A stretch of DNA of 64,000 bases from VAZQ01 sp963827585 (lineage in GTDB: Bacteria; Pseudomonadota; Alphaproteobacteria; Rhizobiales; Xanthobacteraceae): positions 62,001-126,000 of the forward strand of contig CAWHCK010000002.1 of the NCBI GenBank assembly GCA_963827585.1. Reading direction: 5' to 3'. The translations under genes and the position numbers were made by a program. Below the pieces are notes generated by a model. The model ran no database searches and had not been told where the DNA came from. It saw only the letters and a list, made by a program, of their open reading frames with translations. Within the stretch, counting starts at the first letter, position 1, and every line of letters begins with the position of its first letter. This document shows positions 56,919-64,000 of this stretch, in pieces.

Positions 56919-57674
56919 TCAGCGACGGTCGCCGAGGAAGCGCAGCATGAACAGGAACAGGTTGATGAAGTCGAGATAGAGCGTCAGCGCGCCCATCACC
57001 GACTTGCGGCCGACGGCGGTGCCGTCCTCCATCGGGTCGTACATCTCCTTGATCTTCTGGGTGTCCCATGCGGTCAGGCCGGCGAAGATCAGCACGCCGG
57101 CAGCCGAGATCACGAAGTCGAGCCCGCTGCTCTGGAGGAACAGGTTGACCAGCATGGCGATGATCAGGCCGATCAGGCCCATGATCAGGAACGACCCGAT
57201 CGGGGAGAGATCACGCTGCGTGGTGTAGCCGTAGAGGCTCAGCGCCCCGAAGGCGGCCGCCGAGATGAAGAACACCCGCGTGATCGACGTTCCCGTATAG
57301 GCAAGGAAGATCGACGACAGCATCAGCCCGAGCACGCCGGCATAGACCATGAACAGCGTCAGCGCCGTTGCGGGCTGAAGTCGGTCGATGCGCCAGCTGA
57401 TCAGGAAGACCAGCCCCAGCGTTCCCAGGAACAGAACGATCGTCGCCGGTCCGCTGTAGATCATCTGACCGAACGGGGTGAGCACGAGCCTTCCCGCCGT
57501 TTCGGTGACCGCTGCGTTGAACGTGATCCAGGCCACGATGCCGGTCAACGCAACGCCCATGGCCATGTAGTTGTAGATGCGGATCATATAGGCGCGCAGG
57601 CCCGCATCGATAACCGCCCGGTCCGCACCGACGCCGCGCGTGGCCGCCGCGTAGTTCCGGTCGAAATCCGACAT
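56919..57674 (-). CDS. Bax inhibitor-1/YccA family membrane protein
   Basis: The 251-residue protein has seven hydrophobic segments from about residue 30 onward and the family C-terminal pattern GLTAWDTQKIKEMYD followed by ALTLYLDFINLFLFMLRFLG. Bacterial members are linked to ion leak or protease (FtsH) modulation; the role here is unknown. The ATG at 57674 has an AGGGA ribosome site. Confidence 0.92.
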   Translation of the reverse strand: MSDFDRNYAAATRGVGADRAVIDAGLRAYMIRIYNYMAMGVALTGIVAWITFNAAVTETAGRLVLTPFGQMIYSGPATIVLFLGTLGLVFLISWRIDRLQPATALTLFMVYAGVLGLMLSSIFLAYTGTSITRVFFISAAAFGALSLYGYTTQRDLSPIGSFLIMGLIGLIIAMLVNLFLQSSGLDFVISAAGVLIFAGLTAWDTQKIKEMYDPMEDGTAVGRKSVMGALTLYLDFINLFLFMLRFLGDRR

Positions 57675-57964
57675 GGAATTTCCCTCTCTCTAGTCCGGCC
57701 CGCGGCCGGATCAATGGCACCCCAACCGGCAGAGCGGCTGGCGCCCGATGCGCGGAATCTAGTGCGGGATTGGTTCCGGCGCCAGATGCCACAAACGCGA
57801 TTTGTTGACGCCAGCCGACCGGCAGGCGTCCCCTGCAGGTTACATTCTAGCAATGTGACGGCGGCGCGACGTGACGACGAGGCGCGGCGTGTTGTCGCTT
57901 GACGCCCATCAACGCGACGCCCGGCCTTCAGTCGTCTGGGAAACGGCCCTTTGCCGAGCGTGGG
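57675..57964. other. Spacer between the BI-1 gene and the ABC permease gene
   Basis: These 290 bases show no gene I can support. The BI-1 promoter should lie in the first 150 bases. Confidence 0.4.
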
Positions 57965-60541
57965 CTATAAGTTGCGAAGAACCGGCGCCGGCTTCTGGCC
58001 GAGCGCCGTGAAAGTGCCGACGAGGCCGAGCGCCACCGTTATGACGATCGCGCCGGCGGCGGCCATGAGCGGCGGTCCCGGCAGCCAACCGAAAGGCAGG
58101 TTCATGACCTTGGTGATGACGAGAGCGGCGGCTGCCGAGCCGGCGGCCACCCCGAACAGGGCGGTGGCGAGGCCGAGGGTGAGGTATTCGAGCGCATAGG
58201 CCGACAGGAGCCGCATGCGCGTTGCGCCGAAGGTCTTCAGGATCACGGCGTCGTAGACGCGGTGCTGGTGGCCGGCCGCCAGCGCTCCGCCAAGCACCAG
58301 CACGGCCACCAGCAAGGTGATCGCGCTCGCCCCGCGGATGGCGAGCGCCAGGTTCGACACGATTTGACCCACCGCAGCGAGTGCCTCGCGCACGCGCACG
58401 ATGGTGACGCCCGGGAAGGCATCCGCCACCGCTTTCAGCAGCGCCGTCTCTTCTTCGGCGGTGCCGCCGTTGGGATAGGTCAGTGTGGCGATATCGGTGT
58501 GGGGCGCGCCCCGGAAGGCGGCCGGCGAGAACACCATGACGAAATTGATGCCGAGGTTCTGCCAATCGACCGTGCGCAGATTGGCGATCGTTGCCGTCAC
58601 ATTGCGCCCGAGCACGTTGACGATGACCGCATCGCCCAGCTTGAGGCCGAGCCCATCGGCGATGCGTTTCTCGAACGAGACCAGCGGGGGACCTTGATAG
58701 TCCGGCTTCCACCATTGACCTTCCACCAGGCGCGAGCCCGCGGGCACGGTGTCCGCATAGGTGATGCCGCGGTCGCTTTGCAGCGCCCAGGTGGCGTCGG
58801 CGGCCGGCTTGAGTTGTCCGACGGGCACGCCGTTCGCCGCCACGATGCGCCCGCGCAGCATGGGCACGCGGTCGAGCGTGGCGCGCGCCGCGTGGGCGTG
58901 GATGAAGGCGTCGAACTTTTCGGCATCGGCGGTGGGGATGTCGACGAAATAGAGCGACGGCGCATTGGCCGGCAATGCCGCCAGGAACTGGCGGCGCAGA
59001 TTGCCGTCGATTGCGATCACGGTGACCAGGAGGGCAAGCCCCAGGCCGAGCGACAGCACGACGCTGGGCGTGATCGCACCCGGCCGGTGAATATTGGCGA
59101 TGGCGAGCCGAACGACCGGCGAGCCCGGGCGCGGCAGGCGACGCGCGATCAGCATCAGCAGTGCCGCAACCACGCGCAGCAACACGAACACGCCGGCCGC
59201 GGCAGCGACGAAGATCGCGGCGATGCGTCGGTCGTAGGCGAGCGCCACCGCCAGCGCCGCGAGCGCGCAGCCGAGGAGGACCGTGGCCACGATGTAGGAG
59301 CGGCGCGGCCAGTGCTCGTCGCGCGCGACCTCGTCGCGGAATAGCGCCGAAACCGGCACGTCATGGGTGCGCCCGAGCGGCCACAAGGCAAAGGCGACGG
59401 CGCTCAGCACGCCGTAGACGAGCGCAAGCGCAAGCTCGCCGGGATGCAGCGCCGGGGCGATCGGCAAAGGCAGCACCGTGCCGAAGCTCCAGGTGATGAC
59501 GAACGGCAAGGCCGCGCCGAGAGCCAGACCCGGCAGCGCACCGAGGCCGGCGAGGACCAGCACCTGGATCAGGTAGATCGTGAACACACGCGAACCGGTC
59601 GCGCCCAGCGCCTTGAGCGTGGCGATCACCTGGCGTCGGCGGTCGAGATGGCCCTTGACCGCGTTCGCCACGCCCACCCCACCGACCAGCAGCGCCGTGA
59701 GGCCGACCAGGGTGAGATATTGCGTGAAGCGCTCGACATTGCGTTCGAGCGCGGGCGACGCATTGCCGCGCGAGCGCACTTCCCAACCGGCTTCCGGCAA
59801 TTGCGCTTGCGCCGCCGCCGTCACGGCGCGCACGGCCGCGTCGGTCGCGTCGTTGTCGGGCAGGCGCAGGCGATAATGCCAGCGCACGACGCTGCCGGGC
59901 TGCAGCAGGCCACTTGCGCGCAACGCCGCCTCGCTGACCAGCAAGCGGGGGCCGAAGCCGATGCCGCCGGCCAGCTTGTCGGGCTCGGATCGGAGCACGG
60001 CGCGAATTTCGATGGTCGCAGCGCCGATCGCGATGCGCTCGCCCGGCTTGAGATCGAGCCGAGCGAGCAGCGCCGGGTCGGCGGCGGCGCCGAAGGCGCC
60101 ATCGTTTTGCGCGAGCGCGTCCGCGAGCGGCTGTCGTGGCTCGAGCGCGACCGCGCCGTAGAGCGGATAGGCCGCATCGACCGCCTTGACCTCGACGAGC
60201 GCCGTGCGCCCGTCCGGCGCGCGCGCCATGGCGCGCATGGTGGCGGCGAGCGACAGGCGGCCCCGACGATCGAGAAACGCGCGCTCATCCGCGCTCGCCT
60301 CGCGCAGGCTGAGAGAGAACGCCACGTCGCCGCCGAGAATGACGCGGCCTTCGCGCGCGAGCCCGTCGGCGAGCCCGGACGCAACCGAGCCGACGCCCGC
60401 AATTGCCATCACTCCGAGCGCCATGCAGGCGATGAACACATGGAAACCGCGCAGTCCCCCGCGCAGCTCGCGCGCCGCGAAACGCAACGCGAGCGCCGTC
60501 GGGGGGCGCCGGTTGCCGGCAAGCGCGACGAAGGCGTTCAT
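57965..60541 (-). CDS. FtsX-like ABC transporter permease (YbbP type)
   Basis: The 858-residue protein has an N-terminal membrane helix (about 35-60), a large periplasmic MacB-like domain (about 60-255), two FtsX cores (about 265-420 and 735-850) and further central helices near 425-510. This is the double-FtsX YbbP architecture. It works with the ATPase encoded next to it, with which it overlaps by 4 bases. The exported substrate is not known. Confidence 0.93.
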   Translation of the reverse strand: MNAFVALAGNRRPPTALALRFAARELRGGLRGFHVFIACMALGVMAIAGVGSVASGLADGLAREGRVILGGDVAFSLSLREASADERAFLDRRGRLSLAATMRAMARAPDGRTALVEVKAVDAAYPLYGAVALEPRQPLADALAQNDGAFGAAADPALLARLDLKPGERIAIGAATIEIRAVLRSEPDKLAGGIGFGPRLLVSEAALRASGLLQPGSVVRWHYRLRLPDNDATDAAVRAVTAAAQAQLPEAGWEVRSRGNASPALERNVERFTQYLTLVGLTALLVGGVGVANAVKGHLDRRRQVIATLKALGATGSRVFTIYLIQVLVLAGLGALPGLALGAALPFVITWSFGTVLPLPIAPALHPGELALALVYGVLSAVAFALWPLGRTHDVPVSALFRDEVARDEHWPRRSYIVATVLLGCALAALAVALAYDRRIAAIFVAAAAGVFVLLRVVAALLMLIARRLPRPGSPVVRLAIANIHRPGAITPSVVLSLGLGLALLVTVIAIDGNLRRQFLAALPANAPSLYFVDIPTADAEKFDAFIHAHAARATLDRVPMLRGRIVAANGVPVGQLKPAADATWALQSDRGITYADTVPAGSRLVEGQWWKPDYQGPPLVSFEKRIADGLGLKLGDAVIVNVLGRNVTATIANLRTVDWQNLGINFVMVFSPAAFRGAPHTDIATLTYPNGGTAEEETALLKAVADAFPGVTIVRVREALAAVGQIVSNLALAIRGASAITLLVAVLVLGGALAAGHQHRVYDAVILKTFGATRMRLLSAYALEYLTLGLATALFGVAAGSAAAALVITKVMNLPFGWLPGPPLMAAAGAIVITVALGLVGTFTALGQKPAPVLRNL

Positions 60542-61260
60542 GCCGAGCGGGCCTCTCGCGGCGGCGCAGGCTCGATTCGCCCCGAGCGCAGGCGCACCAC
60601 GCGGTCGCAGCGCCCGGCCAGCGCCGCATCGTGAGTGACCAGCACCAGCGTGGTGCCGCGTTGCTCATGGCCTGCGAACAGGAGCTCGATGATCTCCGCC
60701 CCGGTCGCCTCGTCGAGATTGCCGGTCGGCTCGTCGGCGATGAGGATGGCAGGGTTTGGCGCGAGCGCGCGGGCAAGCGCCACGCGCTGCTGCTCGCCGC
60801 CGGAAAGCTCGGCCGGATAGTGGTGTCGCCGCTCGCTCAGCCCTACCGCCGCAAGCTCGTGCGTCGCGCGCTCCTGGGCGTCGTCGATGCCGGCGAGCTC
60901 GAGCGGCACGGCGATATTTTCCAGCGCCGTCATGGTGGGAATGAGATGAAAGGATTGGAATACGATGCCCACATTGCGGCCGCGAAAACGCGCCAGCGCG
61001 TCCTCGTTCAGCGTGCCGAGGGCCTCGCCCGCCACCATCACCGAGCCGGTGTCGGCACGCTCCAGCCCCGCCGTGACCATGAGCAGGGTCGACTTGCCCG
61101 AACCCGAGGGGCCGACCAAGCCGATCGCCTCGCCGCGTCCTATATGCAGGTCGATGTCTTTGAGGATATGAACACGGGCTGCGCCCCGGCCGAGCGACAG
61201 ATTGACTCCGCTGAGCGCGATCGCCGGACCCGCGCGCTCTGACCCCGAGGTGTCGTGCAT
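60538..61260 (-). CDS. ABC transporter ATP-binding protein (YbbA/LolD-like)
   Basis: The 240-residue ATPase has Walker A GPSGSGKST at 50-58, a Q-loop in GIVFQSFHLIP, the signature LSGGEQQRVALARAL and Walker B ILIADEPTGNLD. It is coupled to the permease and divergent from a TesA-like esterase gene, the classic ybbA-ybbP/tesA arrangement. The start is ATG 61260. Confidence 0.93.
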   Translation of the reverse strand: MHDTSGSERAGPAIALSGVNLSLGRGAARVHILKDIDLHIGRGEAIGLVGPSGSGKSTLLMVTAGLERADTGSVMVAGEALGTLNEDALARFRGRNVGIVFQSFHLIPTMTALENIAVPLELAGIDDAQERATHELAAVGLSERRHHYPAELSGGEQQRVALARALAPNPAILIADEPTGNLDEATGAEIIELLFAGHEQRGTTLVLVTHDAALAGRCDRVVRLRSGRIEPAPPREARSA

Positions 61261-61327
61261 GTTCCCTTGCTCTTTGGTGCTTGCGGCTGAAACGGGGCCG
61301 GCGCTGCCCCGGTCATATGGGGGTTGG

Positions 61328-61985
61328 ATGGCGCGGGTCCAGAGAGTCGCGGTGGTCGCGGTCGCGTTGGCGCTCGCCGTCCCAACGGGCACGCCGGCCG
61401 CCGCGCGCCGACCGACCGGTGCGGATCGTGGCGTTGGGGGATTCGCTCACCGCCGGGTACGGCCTGCCGGTCGACGCCGCCTTCCCGGCCAGGCTCGAAA
61501 AGGCGCTCACGGCCAAGGGGGTTGCGGTCGAGATCGCCAATGCCGGGGTCTCCGGCGACACCGCCTCCGGCGGGCTCGCGCGCCTCGACTGGTCGGTGCC
61601 GGAGGGCACGGACGCGGTCATCGTCGAGCTCGGCGCCAACGATATGCTGCGGGGAATTGATCCCAGCGTCACCCGGCAAGCGCTCGAGCAGATCGTGCGC
61701 CGCCTGACCGATCGACGCATCGCCGTGCTGCTCGCCGGCATGCGGGCGGCGCCCAATCTCGGGCCCGACTATGGGCGCGATTTCGAGGCCATCTATAGCG
61801 ACCTCGCCGCCCGCTACGACCTGCTGCTTTATCCCTTCTTCCTCGACGGCGTCGCCGCGGAGGCCAAGCTCAATCAGGGCGACGGGCTGCATCCGACCGC
61901 GGCCGGCGTCGATGCCATCGTGGCGCGCATCCTGCCCAAAGCCGAAGCGCTCGTGGCCCGCGTCCGAGGCAAACGTGTCATGTAA
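61328..61985 (+). CDS. TesA-like SGNH arylesterase/lysophospholipase, frameshifted after the signal peptide
   Basis: The frame from ATG 61328 encodes a signal peptide (MARVQRVAVVAVALALAV then PTGTPAAA) and shifts at about 61406. After removal of one base it continues ADRPVRIVALGDSLTAGYG, with the nucleophile Ser in GDSL, Asn in ELGANDMLRG and the Asp-His pair in DGLHPTAAG. The corrected length is 218 residues. It should be a periplasmic esterase or lysophospholipase, paired by position with the YbbAP transporter. Confidence 0.92.
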
Positions 61986-62051
61986 CCATTACGAGGGACG
62001 TGCGAATCTCCGCGAGTCGCCCTATATGCGTGCAAGCATTCCAGTCGTCCC

Positions 62052-62588
62052 ATGCCCCGCCTCTTCACCGGTCTCGAAATTCCCGCTGACGTCGGCCAGT
62101 CGCTTGCCACCCTGCGCGGCGGGCTGCCGGGTGCGCGCTGGATCGATCCCGAGAACTATCACGTGACGCTGCGCTTCATCGGCGATGTCGATGACGTGGT
62201 CGCGCACGAGGTGGCGTCCATGCTGGGGCGGGTGCGGCGCGAGGCGTTCGAGCTGCGCGTGGAGGATCTCAAGCCGTTCGGCGGGCGCAAGCCGCGCGCC
62301 ATCGTGGCGACGCTGGGGCCGGCGCAGGCGCTGATGGAGCTGCAGGCCGAGCACGAGCGGCTGATGCAGCGGGTCGGCCTGGAGCCGGAGGGACGCAAAT
62401 ATACGCCGCATGTCACGTTGGCGCGGTTGCGGGACTCCTCGAGCCGACAGGTGGCGGACTATCTGGCGTTGCGGGCGCCGTTCCGCTCGCCGCTGTTTCG
62501 GATCTCGCGCTTCGTCTTGTTCTCCTCGCGTGCGTCGGTGGGCGGCGGGCCCTATGTCGTCGAGGCAGCCTATCCGCTGGCAGCATAA
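62052..62588 (+). CDS. thpR: RNA 2',3'-cyclic phosphodiesterase (2'-5' RNA ligase family)
   Basis: The 178-residue 2H phosphoesterase shows both catalytic HxT motifs, HVTL at residues 37-40 and HVTL at 120-123, as in ThpR/LigT. It opens 2',3'-cyclic phosphates on RNA ends; in vivo targets are uncertain. It starts 66 bases after the esterase gene. Confidence 0.93.
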   Translation: MPRLFTGLEIPADVGQSLATLRGGLPGARWIDPENYHVTLRFIGDVDDVVAHEVASMLGRVRREAFELRVEDLKPFGGRKPRAIVATLGPAQALMELQAEHERLMQRVGLEPEGRKYTPHVTLARLRDSSSRQVADYLALRAPFRSPLFRISRFVLFSSRASVGGGPYVVEAAYPLAA

Positions 62589-62596
62589 GCCTCCGG

Positions 62597-63172
62597 CTAC
62601 ACCGGCTTGAGCAGCCGCGATTGCACGTCGAACATGGCGGTCGCAAAGCCGTGGTTGTCCGCAAGAATCTCGCGCATGAGCGAGAGTGGCGTCGGCCGTG
62701 GCGTGGCGACCTCGCCCACGACGCTGGTAAAATCGAAGCTCAGCTCCGCATCGTATTTGCGCGCGAGCTGCTGCATGCGCTTGTTGTCGGCAAGACACGC
62801 CATATGCAGGAACTTGAGGCCGCGATTGCGGGCGGCGAGCAGCGTGCGCTCCAGCAGCAGAGAGCCGACGCCGTGGCTCTGCCACGGCTTCTCGATCGAA
62901 AAGGCGGCCTCGGCTTCGCTCGTGATCGGCGCCCCGATCGGTCGCAGCTCCGCTGCGCCACGCAGCGTGCCGTCGACGAAGAACCCGTGAATGAGCGCGT
63001 CGATGCTGAATGAAAGGTCGGCATAACGGCTCACGAACTCATCCGACACCGCGCCGGCGAAGCGGCTGCGCCGGCTGTCGGCATCAAGCCGCAAGAGGTG
63101 GTCGCGATAGGCCTCGGCTTCGCTGATCCACAATTTTCGGATCAGGCCGCCGCGCGGCAGCAGGTCGCTCAT
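62597..63172 (-). CDS. GNAT acetyltransferase
   Basis: The 191-residue protein has the GNAT core EAAFSIEKPWQSHGVGSLLLERTLLAARNRG and a longer C-terminal part. I chose the ATG at 63172, which has GGAGAG upstream; an upstream ATG at 63190 would add a few residues. The opening (LIRKLWISEAEAYRDHLLRLDADSRRSRF) resembles Pat-like single GNATs. Substrate unknown. It is convergent with thpR. Confidence 0.86.
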   Translation of the reverse strand: MSDLLPRGGLIRKLWISEAEAYRDHLLRLDADSRRSRFAGAVSDEFVSRYADLSFSIDALIHGFFVDGTLRGAAELRPIGAPITSEAEAAFSIEKPWQSHGVGSLLLERTLLAARNRGLKFLHMACLADNKRMQQLARKYDAELSFDFTSVVGEVATPRPTPLSLMREILADNHGFATAMFDVQSRLLKPV

Positions 63173-63513
63173 CGCACTCTCTCCTTCCATTCCCAATTCC
63201 ATTACCAAGATCGCGAATCAAGCCATCCCATATTGCGATGCAATACGAGCGGGACAATGGCCGTTGGATGACGCGAGATGACATTAACTTGATGATTTTT
63301 AAACGATAAAGTAACATAGCTGCCATGCAGTGCTTCAATTCGGGTGCATGTCTGCCGCAACGCACCATGATCTGCGCAATCGCGCTTCAGCATGCTTCCT
63401 GAGTGAGCATGCGCTGGGTCTGCCGCCTTATTTCTGCAACTAGCGGTGACAGTGGCGGCGGCGGCGCCGGGCCGCTATTCATCGCAGCACGATTCAAGGC
63501 TCCATCCCCGCTC
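63173..63513. other. Divergent spacer between a GNAT gene and zapE
   Basis: These 341 bases are AT-richer in the middle (63280-63320) and hold a good promoter-like pair (separate entry). I see no credible gene. Confidence 0.5.
63289..63317 (+). promoter_or_regulatory. Candidate promoter for zapE
   Basis: TTGATG (63289-63294) is followed after exactly 17 bases by TAACAT (63312-63317), in the most AT-rich part of the spacer. It would give a leader of about 190 bases. Confidence 0.5.
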
Positions 63514-64000
63514 ATGCCGGCTTCCATCTCGGTGCAGTATGCGGCGCGCGTCGCCGCTGGAAAGATCGAATGCGACAGCGCCCAGCAGGCGGTCGTCGAC
63601 AAGCTTGCGCAACTCGAACAGCGGCTCGCCGAGCGTCATCTCGCGCGCAAGTCGTCCTCGCTCGGCTGGCTGTTCGGCGCGCGCGCACACGAGGCGGAAA
63701 CGATCAAGGGCCTTTACATTTTCGGCGAGGTCGGCCGCGGCAAGACCATGCTGATGGACTTGTTCTTCGCGGCCTCGCCGGTCGTGCGCAAGCGCCGCAT
63801 CCATTTCCATGAATTCATGGCCGACGTGCACGAGCGCATCTACGCCCTGCGGCAGAAAGCGAAATTGGGCGAAATCAGCGGCGAGGATCCGATCGGGCTG
63901 GCCGCCGCCGCGATCGCGCAAGAGACCTGGCTGCTTTGCTTCGACGAATTCCACGTGACGGATATCGCCGACGCCATGATCCTCGGCCGGCTGTTCAAGC
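63514..64000 (+). CDS. zapE: Cell division protein ZapE (AFG1-like ATPase), partial
   Basis: The frame from ATG 63514 runs off the window, giving about 162 of some 390 residues. It has the AFG1 opening (YAARVAAGKIECDSAQQAVVDKLAQLEQRL), Walker A GEVGRGKTMLMDLFF, RIHFHEFMADVHERI and Walker B LLCFDEFHVTDIADAMIL. ZapE interacts with FtsZ during division under stress in other bacteria. No strong ribosome site is visible. Confidence 0.92.
   Translation, partial: MPASISVQYAARVAAGKIECDSAQQAVVDKLAQLEQRLAERHLARKSSSLGWLFGARAHEAETIKGLYIFGEVGRGKTMLMDLFFAASPVVRKRRIHFHEFMADVHERIYALRQKAKLGEISGEDPIGLAAAAIAQETWLLCFDEFHVTDIADAMILGRLFK

Noticed and set aside
63084..63393. Short frames upstream of zapE
   Set aside because: No ribosome site or recognisable sequence; they overlap a promoter-like AT-rich region.

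Overview
This window is a gene-dense, high-GC stretch of an alphaproteobacterial chromosome, most likely from the Hyphomicrobiales (Rhizobiales), near the Bradyrhizobium/Xanthobacteraceae group. The evidence is the gene content and order: an Irr regulator with a heme-regulatory motif beside fabA-fabB-fabI, Fur/Mur next to rimI-tsaB, the cluster miaB-phoH-ybeY-corC-lnt-XRE-metK-trmB, rimP-nusA-ylxR-infB-rbfA-truB-rpsO-pnp, and DUF2336, DUF2794 and DUF1223 proteins. I see no rRNA, tRNA, CRISPR array, prophage or insertion-sequence transposase. Family assignments and statements on conserved gene order rest on recalled knowledge, because no search was run.

Layout. 1-5.3 kb: a 2-hydroxyacid dehydrogenase (cut by the window edge), an SH3-domain exported protein, irr, then the unsaturated fatty-acid genes fabA, fabB and fabI. 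5.3-15.8 kb: a minus-strand translation and RNA-metabolism block running rimP to pnp, headed by an apparent transcription attenuator. 15.9-26.1 kb: a DUF2336 protein, then trmB, metK, an XRE regulator, lnt, corC, ybeY, phoH and miaB. 26.2-33.1 kb: a tricarboxylate-type solute receptor, fur/mur, rimI, tsaB, a NifU-like protein, a universal stress protein, trpS and murJ. 33.3-42.9 kb: adenosine kinase, two small proteins, proB and obgE, then an inserted trio (C13-type peptidase, D-aminoacylase, VOC protein), then a GNAT, rpmA and rplU. 43-51.5 kb: dapF, mtaB, an FMN split-barrel protein, a pseudouridine synthase, ftsY, ispZ and the cytochrome c maturation genes ccmABCDG. 51.7-64 kb: acnA, DUF1223, DUF2794, two GNATs, a BI-1 membrane protein, the ybbA/ybbP/tesA-like trio, thpR and the start of zapE.

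Most genes are housekeeping: fatty-acid, lysine, proline and methionine/SAM metabolism, translation, tRNA modification, envelope assembly and cytochrome c assembly. Many are arranged in tight operons with 4-bp ATGA or GTGA overlaps.

Three features cut across the window. First, at least seven genes, including the normally essential ftsY, carry nine single-base frameshifts. In every case the reading frame is restored by removing one base, which points to consensus errors in a draft assembly rather than real gene decay. Second, several families of palindromic intergenic elements are bordered by the rare tetramer CTAG, and three genes (truB, metK, proB) end in a TAG stop supplied exactly by such a border. 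Third, a GGACGACGG-type inverted repeat has supplied the C-terminal tails of RimP, the DUF2336 protein and TrmB. The best candidate for something locally new is the inserted C13-peptidase/D-aminoacylase/VOC trio, which splits an otherwise conserved rplU-rpmA-GNAT-obgE-proB neighbourhood.
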